Source: a virus. Taken from it: DNA of 20,428 nt. The stretch spans positions 1-20,428 of the IMG/VR virus record IMGVR_UViG_3300024529_000219. One strand, written 5' to 3'. Numbering within the stretch: the stretch's first letter is position 1; the number at the start of each line of letters is the position of its first letter. Positions 15,319-20,428 of this stretch are shown piece by piece. Position numbers and translations under genes: made by a program. A model generated the notes under the pieces. That model saw nothing but the letters and a program-made list of their open reading frames with translations, was not told the origin of the DNA and searched no databases.

Positions 15319-16005
15319 CTACATACCAGTAATAGGTTTGTAATCGTAGAAGTCTCCGCTTGTAGCGAAGTTAAGATCTACGAAATCGACCTTCATAACA
15401 AGTGAACCCGGAACTGCTCTAGTTGGGTTAGCAGCAGCATCGCTGTTAGCCGAAGTAGCTCCAGTTGTAGGATCAAGCATGTCAACGTTAGTCAAAGTCG
15501 CTGGAACCTCTGCGGCAGTGCCAGCGGAGTTGAGCCAGTTAAGACGAGAAGGAATCTTAGTGCCATCATCAAGAACGCCAGTGAAGGAGAACTCATTCGC
15601 TCTCCATTTTGCAAGCAAGCGAACGCCAAAGTCGTGCTTAAATCTTGCGACAGTCGAACGATCAGATGGATTACTAGGAATAAGAACTGCATCTGTTGCA
15701 ACACCAGAAATCGTTGTGCTGATTGTACGAATAACGTACTGACCAGCTTCGTGATAAGCGAACGTTCCACCAGAAAGAATTTTCTGAGTACCGTACATAC
15801 CGCCTGTTGGAGCGACGGGATAAGCTCTTTCAACAACACCGTAGGACTTTACAACGTCATCTACAGCGTCTTTAAGTAAAAAAGCTTTTGTAATAACGGA
15901 ACCAGTAATTCCGTTTCCAAGTAGAGTACCACCTTGTTCTTGTGCGGCAAAAGCCCCACCAGTGGTGTTTTTCAAATAGTTTGCCGAAGCACCGGGAACA
16001 GCCAT
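15319..16005 (-). CDS. Probable virion structural protein
   Basis: A 228-residue protein with an Ala/Gly/Thr-rich composition, no membrane segment and no enzyme motif. It begins MAVPGASANYLKNTTGG and ends with VMKVDFVDLNFATSGDFYDY. Base composition is visibly richer in G+C than the neighbouring genes, as often seen for highly expressed virion proteins. It has a strong AGGAG site, an 83-base leader (16006-16088) and its own strong terminator, which fits an abundant protein such as a capsid decoration, head fibre or minor structural component. I do not recognise a specific family. It directly follows the phage sigma factor gene, which may control it. Confidence 0.75.
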   Translation of the reverse strand: MAVPGASANYLKNTTGGAFAAQEQGGTLLGNGITGSVITKAFLLKDAVDDVVKSYGVVERAYPVAPTGGMYGTQKILSGGTFAYHEAGQYVIRTISTTISGVATDAVLIPSNPSDRSTVARFKHDFGVRLLAKWRANEFSFTGVLDDGTKIPSRLNWLNSAGTAAEVPATLTNVDMLDPTTGATSANSDAAANPTRAVPGSLVMKVDFVDLNFATSGDFYDYKPITGM

Positions 16006-16089
16006 AGGAATCTCCTAAGAGTAAAAAAGTTAATTTTCCAAATTATCCATTAATAGCTGTCCGGTTCCTAGGTAACTATACGCAATTTA
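16006..16089 (-). other. Leader region of the virion gene
   Basis: This 84-base gene-free gap (16006-16089) is the longest untranslated stretch before a structural gene here. It contains the AGGAG site about 6 bases before the ATG. It has no consensus TTGACA/TATAAT pair. A promoter read by the phage sigma factor encoded just upstream could sit here, but no motif can be defined from one example. Confidence 0.35.
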
Positions 16090-16566
16090 TTAAACTCCGC
16101 ACTCATCTTTGCAAATATTTATGGCATTTTTTAATCTACGCCTTGCAGTTTCTCTGCTATACCCGTTGATTTTGCCAATTTCTTTCATTGTCAAATTTTG
16201 ATAAAATCTTTGACTCAGTATCTCCCTTACTTCTGCTGGAAGACCTGACGTTATATCTGTGTACTCTTGATAGATTTCAGCTTTGTAGTCTCCCTTTTCA
16301 ATGTCGGAACAGTTGTACTCCAGTTTCTTTTTCTTAACCTTGTTTTTTAAAGCATAAGAAAGCTGACTGTAAAGAAAAGATGTAAACTTAGATTTGGTTT
16401 CGTCGTGCTTTTCAATACATTTCCACAAGGTGTTCATCTTGATGGACTCAATTTCATCCAAGTCAATGTTTCTACGGTATCTATTTGCGACTTTGTTCAT
16501 AATGTTAGAAACATTAGAATCGTTCCACTTAGATGTAAACTGCTCACTAATCTCAATATTATCCAT
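16090..16566 (-). CDS. Phage-encoded sigma-70-family factor
   Basis: A 158-residue protein with two parts of a small sigma factor. Region 2-like: 20-78, with LWKCIEKHDETKSKFTSFLYSQLSYALKN, the helix pattern that binds core RNA polymerase and the -10 element. Region 4-like: 110-148, with a helix-turn-helix in LTMKEIGKINGYSRETARRRLKNAI that would read the -35 element. There is no region 1 or 3, as in short ECF-type factors. It should bind host core RNA polymerase and redirect it to phage promoters, perhaps late ones. A GAGAGGA site precedes the ATG, which overlaps the previous stop by 8 bases. The following gene is a virion protein, consistent with a role in late expression. It could also be a remote sigma-like regulator. 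Confidence 0.8.
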   Translation of the reverse strand: MDNIEISEQFTSKWNDSNVSNIMNKVANRYRRNIDLDEIESIKMNTLWKCIEKHDETKSKFTSFLYSQLSYALKNKVKKKKLEYNCSDIEKGDYKAEIYQEYTDITSGLPAEVREILSQRFYQNLTMKEIGKINGYSRETARRRLKNAINICKDECGV

Positions 16567-17188
16567 GTTTTCCTCTCAAAATTATGCCGCCACGCGACTG
16601 TTTAAGTTCTACGAGTTTGTTCAGCCGTTCCATATATTGCTGATCTAGCTCATCCGATACAACGTAATCCAAATTTCCATTAATGCTGACCAGTATCGAC
16701 CAGTATTTTTGGTTCTCTAACTGTTTCTTTACTAGGTCAACGGTTGCCCTGACCTCATCTGTCATCACCTCTTTTTCTGTGTAAACGCAAAGTTTGTTCT
16801 CTATCTCCTGCCTAACTTCCTGAAAGTCAAATTGTAAATAGGGAACCCCAATAAAAAATGTGTAACGATCCATAATCTTCAAACAGGCAATTCCGTCTGT
16901 ATCCGATATATCATCCTTTATTTCTGCCGTTATGTCAAAGTTTGAAGTCCCTATCCAGCAGTCCCATCTGTCAGAAGGTTTAAACATAGACTCCGTACTA
17001 AATATTCCAACAGGAGTTTGAATAGCTATAGTATGTCTATATGTTAAAGGGGTTACTTCTTGATACCCTTCTTCTTCCATCGCTCCTAGCATTTCCTCCA
17101 TCATATTAGCATCTGCTGCTATTGACATTAGAAACTGGTCCGACTGAGCGTTCCAACTTCTCCAAATTATACTTTTAGCTTTTGGCAT
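16559..17188 (-). CDS. Hypothetical protein upstream of sigma factor
   Basis: I recognise no family for this 209-residue cytoplasmic protein. The N-terminus has RSWNAQSDQFLMSIAADANMM, then an acidic helix MEEEGYQ. The middle is strand-rich (HTIAIQTPVGIFSTESMF; WDCWIGTSNFDITAEIK; YTFFIGVPYLQFDF), and the last 60 residues contain helices with charged faces and end in SRGGIILRGKHG. A GAGGT site lies 6 bases before the ATG. It is the first complete gene after the internal promoter at 17453-17481, so it may be co-expressed with the sigma factor. An anti-sigma role would be a guess without evidence. Confidence 0.78.
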   Translation of the reverse strand: MPKAKSIIWRSWNAQSDQFLMSIAADANMMEEMLGAMEEEGYQEVTPLTYRHTIAIQTPVGIFSTESMFKPSDRWDCWIGTSNFDITAEIKDDISDTDGIACLKIMDRYTFFIGVPYLQFDFQEVRQEIENKLCVYTEKEVMTDEVRATVDLVKKQLENQKYWSILVSINGNLDYVVSDELDQQYMERLNKLVELKQSRGGIILRGKHG

Positions 17189-17197
17189 AACGTTACC

Positions 17198-17563
17198 TCA
17201 TATAGTGTAGGCAGATTTGTCGGGAGATATCAGGGGCTTCTTTCTAAAGTCTTTTACTTCTGAACTTAAATCGCTATTCGGTAAGTGATAATTAACAAGT
17301 TTAAGAAAAGATTCAAATTCTAGCTCCGTACCATTTAATACGCATTGTTCTTTCATTTTTGTTAAAATCGACACTGTGAAATCATTGTGTATGATTTCGT
17401 AGAATATTTGTGAAAGAGCGTAAATTCCATTTTCGCCTTCTTCCCAGTCCATATTATACTGTATCGAACCCCCTTTGTCAACCCAAAATGTCAGATTTGA
17501 CACACTAAGTGAGTAATCGCTATCCTCCTGTAAGTCTTGGGATTTGCCTGACGCAGTATCCAT
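17198..17563 (-). CDS. Hypothetical protein containing an internal promoter
   Basis: A 121-residue protein of unknown family. Residues 1-20 are acidic and polar; 20-60 carry a strand-rich part (SVSNLTFWVDKGGSIQYNMDW), and 60-105 are helical (ALSQIFYEIIHNDFTVSILTKMKEQ). The start ATG has AGAGGA 5 bases upstream and overlaps the previous gene by 44 bases. Codons for residues 28-37 contain the full-consensus promoter TTGACA-N17-TATAAT, so these residues (VDKGGSIQYN) may be constrained by DNA function as well as by protein. The protein's own function cannot be told from the sequence. Confidence 0.72.
   Translation of the reverse strand: MDTASGKSQDLQEDSDYSLSVSNLTFWVDKGGSIQYNMDWEEGENGIYALSQIFYEIIHNDFTVSILTKMKEQCVLNGTELEFESFLKLVNYHLPNSDLSSEVKDFRKKPLISPDKSAYTI
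17453..17481 (-). promoter_or_regulatory. Full-consensus sigma-70 promoter inside a gene
   Basis: On the minus strand TTGACA (17481-17476), 17-base spacer (17475-17459), TATAAT (17458-17453): 12 of 12 consensus bases at optimal spacing. It lies about 80 bases into the gene 17198-17563 and points toward the 209-residue protein and the sigma factor. The terminator at 15264-15298 would end the transcript after the virion gene. Confidence 0.82.
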
Positions 17564-17891
17564 ATTTATCCTCTAAAAAAATATTTTCTAATGGTTGAGT
17601 CGAATAGTCAGCTCTAGCGGATATAATATCCTTTGGAACGGACGAGCAATAAATAGCTTCTACAGTTGATGGTCCATCCTTCGTCAGAGCCATTAGTTTT
17701 GGCGTCAGAAAGTCGCAATGAACATTGCACACCTCTGAACAAAGCTTCTCTAAGGATTTTTCTACACTGCAAGCCGAAATAAAACTTTGAGGAAATTTGC
17801 CATCAGCACCAATAATGACACTAACCGAAGGTATAATCCCAGCAAAGTTACTTGGTATTTCAAGAATTATCAGGGTTATCTTTGTTTTCAT
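17520..17891 (-). CDS. Hypothetical protein
   Basis: A 123-residue protein with an alternating strand/helix pattern: a hydrophobic strand KITLIILEIP, then SVSVIIGADGKFPQS, a Cys-containing helix (CSVEKSLEKLCSEVCNVHC), a strand KLMALT and a further strand VEAIYCSSV. The order recalls a Nudix fold, but the Nudix box REUxEExGU is absent, so I do not call it a Nudix hydrolase. Five cysteines cluster at 41-59. The start overlaps the previous gene by 32 bases, with AGGT about 5 bases upstream, and the 3' end overlaps the next gene by 44 bases. Overlaps on both sides make the exact start less certain. Confidence 0.62.
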   Translation of the reverse strand: MKTKITLIILEIPSNFAGIIPSVSVIIGADGKFPQSFISACSVEKSLEKLCSEVCNVHCDFLTPKLMALTKDGPSTVEAIYCSSVPKDIISARADYSTQPLENIFLEDKYGYCVRQIPRLTGG

Positions 17892-18090
17892 CAGCTACCT
17901 GCTCCATCTGAGTCTTTAGCCTTTCTGCGTTTTTTAGAAATTCACAGTGGCAACCGTAAACATTAATAGCTTTCACCAAATCTTCTACAGCGTTCTTCTT
18001 CGTTGGGTCTGCAAGTATGCTGTTTATTTCAAAGAGCCGCCCATCTGCCTGAGCCTTTACTTTTGAAATCACTACGTCAACAATATTCAT
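17860..18090 (-). CDS. Small hypothetical protein
   Basis: A 76-residue, mostly helical protein with no membrane segment. The first 45 residues form helices (NIVDVVISKVKAQADGRLFEINSILADP) and the C-terminal part a charged helix ending in ENKDNPDNS. Two cysteines (YGCHCEF) lie near residue 47. No family is recognised. It follows the 151-residue membrane protein after 7 bases and overlaps the next gene by 32 bases, so it is probably co-translated. Gene calling rests on the packed layout and the absence of a better frame. Confidence 0.7.
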   Translation of the reverse strand: MNIVDVVISKVKAQADGRLFEINSILADPTKKNAVEDLVKAINVYGCHCEFLKNAERLKTQMEQVADENKDNPDNS

Positions 18091-18097
18091 ATTTTTC

Positions 18098-18553
18098 CTA
18101 ATTAGCTAATGCGTATGCTAGTCCACTAAAATCGTTTGAAAGGCTTTTCTTTTGCTCTTGAGAAACAACAGCATTTTTTACACCTATTGACTCTTTAAAA
18201 AGTCCCTCAATGCCGTCTGCATAACCGTCATACTTACCCGCCAAGCTGGTTCCAAACTCGCTTTCAGCAGCCAGTACGTATATGTCGTTTACCTGTTGAC
18301 CCTCACAATCCCAGTCTTCTACCCTTTCGGAAAAAACCATATTAAATATCGCCAGTTGTAACCTATCATCCTTATCGGTTACAAGACTGGCAATACTTGA
18401 AACATTTTCCAAAGTAGCAGTGTCGGGTTTAGGAATATCTAAGGCTGGAACTGTGGGCAGGGGGATGTTTGGGATATTGTTCTGAATAGAATCCCAAAAG
18501 AACCCCACCAAAATTAGACAAACTCCAAGCATAGCTCTAATATTATTCGTCAT
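18098..18553 (-). CDS. Membrane-anchored hypothetical protein
   Basis: A 151-residue protein with one hydrophobic segment at the N-terminus (about 5-21, IRAMLGVCLILVGFFWDSI), followed by a proline-rich linker (NIPNIPLPTVPALDIPKP) and a soluble domain of about 100 residues. That domain has acidic patches and a Gly/Asn-containing middle (GKYDGYADGIEGLF). The topology suggests anchoring in the inner membrane with most of the protein on one side. A TTG start one codon earlier exists; the ATG at 18553 is preferred. It overlaps the upstream gene by 11 bases. A spanin- or holin-partner role is possible from position, but no lipobox or family motif is seen. Confidence 0.72.
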   Translation of the reverse strand: MTNNIRAMLGVCLILVGFFWDSIQNNIPNIPLPTVPALDIPKPDTATLENVSSIASLVTDKDDRLQLAIFNMVFSERVEDWDCEGQQVNDIYVLAAESEFGTSLAGKYDGYADGIEGLFKESIGVKNAVVSQEQKKSLSNDFSGLAYALAN

Positions 18554-18860
18554 CAATTTCTACCTCATTTTCTCTTGCTGCGATTAGTAAAGGAAAAACC
18601 TCATCCAATTTTTTGCAAGCGTCCCACAGTTTTCTTTCTTCACAACTCTCCATTAGTCGCTCCCACTGTCTAACAATTTGTGTTAGATTTGGAGGACTTG
18701 TTACATCCACAACAGGATCGTTGGGTTTTGGTTTTGGTTTTACATCGTCCCACGAAGGTATTTTGTCCTTAACGTTTTCCCACAAAAGAGGAAAGACAAG
18801 GACTGCCCCAAGACCTAGAAAAATCCACTGAATAACACTTACGTCACTTAGAAATTCCAT
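18543..18860 (-). CDS. Small membrane-anchored protein
   Basis: A 105-residue protein with an N-terminal hydrophobic segment (about 9-27, IQWIFLGLGAVLVFPLLW), a linker rich in Lys/Pro (KPKPKPNDP), then a helical acidic domain (LTQIVRQWERLMESCEERKLWDACKKLDEVFPLL) with two cysteines and a Glu/Asp-rich end. It looks like a single-pass anchor with a cytoplasmic or periplasmic helical domain. No named family. It follows the holin candidate after 16 bases and overlaps the next gene. The four consecutive genes with N-terminal hydrophobic segments suggest a shared envelope task. Confidence 0.72.
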   Translation of the reverse strand: MEFLSDVSVIQWIFLGLGAVLVFPLLWENVKDKIPSWDDVKPKPKPNDPVVDVTSPPNLTQIVRQWERLMESCEERKLWDACKKLDEVFPLLIAARENEVEIDDE

Positions 18861-18876
18861 CCTAAAACCTTCTTAA

Positions 18877-19053
18877 TTACTTTGTTTCTCTAACGGTATC
18901 ACCGATTACCCAAGCGACAACGATTGTCACAATTCCGAGCATCTGTTCTTGGTTCAGCTCAATGCCTAAAACATCGGCAGCTATAACGCTTACCAAACCT
19001 ACTGCACTAACCCAAAAACGTCTTGAGGTTAGCAACGATTTCCACTTACTCAT
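18877..19053 (-). CDS. Putative holin
   Basis: This 58-residue protein has the size and pattern of a small phage holin: a basic N-terminus (MSKWKSLLTSRR), a first hydrophobic segment at about 13-30 (FWVSAVGLVSVIAADVLG), a short hydrophilic turn with LNQEQ, and a second hydrophobic segment at about 37-53 (LGIVTIVVAWVIGD) before a charged tail. Holins form membrane holes that let the endolysin reach the cell wall. The ATG at 19053 is preferred over one 6 codons upstream because AAGGAG lies 8 bases before it. A hairpin (19065-19085) overlaps the edge of that site. Other small two-helix membrane proteins could look alike. Confidence 0.65.
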   Translation of the reverse strand: MSKWKSLLTSRRFWVSAVGLVSVIAADVLGIELNQEQMLGIVTIVVAWVIGDTVRETK

Positions 19054-19064
19054 AAAAAATCTCC

Positions 19065-19085
19065 TTAACAATTAACTATTGTTAA
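19065..19085 (-). repeat. Inverted repeat next to the holin ribosome binding site
   Basis: On the minus strand TTAACAAT (19085-19078) and ATTGTTAA (19072-19065) form an 8-base-pair A/T-rich hairpin with a 5-base loop. Its 3' arm ends within the AAGGAG ribosome binding site of the holin candidate (19066-19061 on the minus strand). A weak stem, but well placed to dampen translation. Confidence 0.6.
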
Positions 19086-19099
19086 CAACCGGTAGTCGG

Positions 19100-19501
19100 T
19101 CAAGTTTTTCCGAAGAGGCGACCACCAAAAAAACCTCTTCTACTCTTAATTGTCTTTTGTTTTTTAACAGGTGCAGGAGATACTGATTCTGGTTCCTGAC
19201 CGCTGTGATACGGGCAGGGGGAAACATGACCATCTCCTTGAACTATTTTACCAGTCCCCTTACAGATGCACTTTTTAACATCTGGATCTGGCCCCGATGG
19301 AACAATCGGTTTTGGATCGGGTTCTGGCTCAACTTTTAAAACTTCCCTTTCGGCCTCTAAAAAACTCTCTGTCGTTCCCTCTATTATACTTTGTATTTCG
19401 TCATTTGTCAACCCTGAACTTGAGAATTTGTCAGAATTTGTAAAATAAACAAATGAAAGTACGGCAACTACGCCTATTACGGCTCTTTGTTTTACGCTCA
19501 T
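19100..19501 (-). CDS. Membrane-anchored protein with Cys/His motif
   Basis: A 133-residue protein with one hydrophobic segment at about 6-21 (RAVIGVVAVLSFVYFTN), an acidic helical region and a proline-rich linker (VEPEPDPKPIVPSGPDPD). C78, C80, C96 and H99 form a compact knuckle (CICKGTG, then CPYH), likely a zinc site similar in feel to a DnaJ-type repeat half. The C-terminus is basic with glycines (KSRRGFFGGRLFGKT). Together it looks like an anchored protein with a small metal-binding head. It overlaps the protease stop by 1 base. Codons near 19383-19411 contain a full-consensus promoter. Confidence 0.7.
   Translation of the reverse strand: MSVKQRAVIGVVAVLSFVYFTNSDKFSSSGLTNDEIQSIIEGTTESFLEAEREVLKVEPEPDPKPIVPSGPDPDVKKCICKGTGKIVQGDGHVSPCPYHSGQEPESVSPAPVKKQKTIKSRRGFFGGRLFGKT
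19383..19411 (-). promoter_or_regulatory. Full-consensus sigma-70 promoter inside a gene
   Basis: On the minus strand TTGACA (19411-19406), 17-base spacer (19405-19389), TATAAT (19388-19383): 12 of 12 consensus bases. It lies within the first third of the gene 19100-19501 and points toward the holin candidate and the next membrane proteins. Confidence 0.82.
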
Positions 19502-20427
19502 TAGAAAACCCTATTGATAGTGTATTTAATGTCTCTTGCTGGGAACCCGTCAAACTTACTAAAGACCCAAGACCCGCCACCAGCAAGCATACCGCGAGCA
19601 TCTTTTTCTCTAATCCAAAAACTACCGTCCGGTTGGCCGTGGCGTTTTGGTCCACTGTTCCACTTTCCCCAGCTATTTTGTACTAGAAATAAAGTTTCTT
19701 TAAATACCTCATGAGTATCATCGCAGGCAATCCAAGCCATAGCATGATTCCAACCCTTAGATCGTTTAGCGATACCGTTACTATCCCTTCTAGAAGAAAA
19801 GCCGTACCCAGAACATACAGAAAGAGCATAACCATTAGCCAAAGCATCTCTAGCTTCCTCTACAGTTCTCACGTTTGATATTGTTGTTACTTGGTGCTTT
19901 TGTGCTTCCGTTTTGTAAACACTGTTAGGAATTTTATGCCTAGCACCGACACTAGAGTCGTAAACAGATAAATCTATATCTCCGTAATCTTTTCTGATTA
20001 GAACTCCACCGGCATCGTTGACATACCTTGCCGCACCAGAGCAGCTCATTCCCTGCCCCTTGTGCCCTCTGTACTGATAAATTCCCTCTGTGGCACCTCT
20101 AGCAAGCCAAGCCTCTCTTTCTTCTTTTTCGAGAATCTCAACAGCTCTAGTAATGTCTATAGCATTTCTGGTAGAGTGAGAAACGCAGTCGCCAGTAGTT
20201 TGTCTTTCACTGGGACCAAACCCATCGTCAAACTCTTCTACGCACTTGAATGGTAGACTAAGCTCCCCCTCCCCCGATCCGAATAGATTGTATGCGGCAG
20301 CTCCAAAAATAGGCATAGGAAGTTCTCCAAGCAGAAGCATGGTATCCTCTTCGTCGCAAAAGCCACCAACAAACCCATTCCGGTAATGATTAAGGGTTGC
20401 TCTAGGTGTTAAAAATGCACTATCCAT
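19501..20427 (-). CDS. Papain-like (C1 family) cysteine protease
   Basis: A 308-residue protein (start ATG at 20427, one base from the window edge, so an upstream extension cannot be excluded) with papain-like catalytic elements in order: QTTGDCVSHS (76-85, oxyanion Gln Q76 and nucleophile C81), GWNHAMAWI (225-233, catalytic H228) and QNSWGKW (250-256, N251). This is the Cys-His-Asn arrangement of peptidase family C1. There is no secretion signal or pro-peptide. The central part (100-200) is rich in Gly/Arg/Asp and probably loops over the active site. It lies upstream of four membrane proteins with a holin-like member. It may act in lysis or virion entry, or as a host-directed protease; the sequence does not decide between them. 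Confidence 0.82.
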   Translation of the reverse strand: MDSAFLTPRATLNHYRNGFVGGFCDEEDTMLLLGELPMPIFGAAAYNLFGSGEGELSLPFKCVEEFDDGFGPSERQTTGDCVSHSTRNAIDITRAVEILEKEEREAWLARGATEGIYQYRGHKGQGMSCSGAARYVNDAGGVLIRKDYGDIDLSVYDSSVGARHKIPNSVYKTEAQKHQVTTISNVRTVEEARDALANGYALSVCSGYGFSSRRDSNGIAKRSKGWNHAMAWIACDDTHEVFKETLFLVQNSWGKWNSGPKRHGQPDGSFWIREKDARGMLAGGGSWVFSKFDGFPARDIKYTINRVF

Positions 20428-20428
20428 T

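Noticed and set aside
15479-15879. Several open frames on both strands overlapping the virion gene at 15319-16005.
   Set aside because: They lack ribosome binding sites and protein-like composition, and follow from the higher G+C content of the real gene.
17496-17525. Possible plus-strand promoter (TTGACA, 18 bases, TATCCT).
   Set aside because: The -10 is poor and no plus-strand gene follows.
17520-17891. Nudix hydrolase assignment for the 123-residue protein.
   Set aside because: The strand/helix order is similar, but the catalytic REUxEExGU box is absent.
1-20428. CRISPR arrays, tRNA genes, insertion sequences, attachment sites and toxin-antitoxin or anti-phage defence systems.
   Set aside because: No repeat-spacer pattern, cloverleaf, transposase or paired toxin-antitoxin genes were seen on either strand.

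Overview
This window is a piece of a tailed double-stranded DNA phage genome, moderately AT-rich by eye. Every gene that can be supported lies on the minus strand, so transcription runs from high to low coordinates. Genes are packed with ATGA, TAATG or GTGA overlaps or gaps of a few bases, most have AGGAG-type ribosome binding sites, and there are no tRNA, rRNA, CRISPR or insertion sequence signals. Consensus sigma-70 promoters (TTGACA/T, 17 bases, TATAAT) and strong Shine-Dalgarno sites point to a host with ordinary sigma-70 promoters, such as a proteobacterium, rather than a Bacteroidetes host. The gene set (ribonucleotide reductase, MazG-like enzyme, PhoH, RecA/UvsX, DnaB-like helicase, primase, dNMP kinase-like protein, sigma factor) resembles that of lytic aquatic phages, but the environment cannot be proved from sequence.

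Layout in transcription order. (1) 20427 to 17198: a papain-like cysteine protease, then four short proteins that each have hydrophobic segments near the N-terminus (one a holin candidate), then three small unknown proteins. (2) 17188 to 15319: an unknown 209-residue protein, a small sigma-70-family factor, and a probable virion protein followed by a strong Rho-independent terminator. (3) 15232 to 8714: a membrane/coiled-coil protein, a consensus promoter, nrdA-nrdB, a small unknown protein, a MazG-like enzyme, a large probable virion (tail tube-like) protein, PhoH, and a second Rho-independent terminator. (4) 8634 to 1: an FmdB-like zinc ribbon protein, several unknown small genes, RecA/UvsX, a PD-(D/E)XK-type nuclease, a PAPS-dependent sulfotransferase, a possible UvsY-like mediator, a zinc ribbon protein, DnaB-like helicase, DnaG-like primase, and a P-loop dNMP kinase-like gene cut by the left window edge.

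How the parts may work together (inference): the left block is a replication and recombination module. The nrd/MazG/dNMP kinase genes supply deoxynucleotides. The sigma factor may redirect host RNA polymerase to structural genes, two of which sit singly among metabolic genes. The protease and membrane proteins may form a lysis or virion-associated module.

The least expected observations are two full-consensus sigma-70 promoters buried inside coding sequences (17453-17481 and 19383-19411), a sulfotransferase inside the recombination operon, and a RecA with extra paired cysteines. I did not find a clear previously undescribed defence or mobile system. The best candidates for new biology are the sulfotransferase, the protease/membrane-protein cluster, and the promoter plus sigma-factor circuit.
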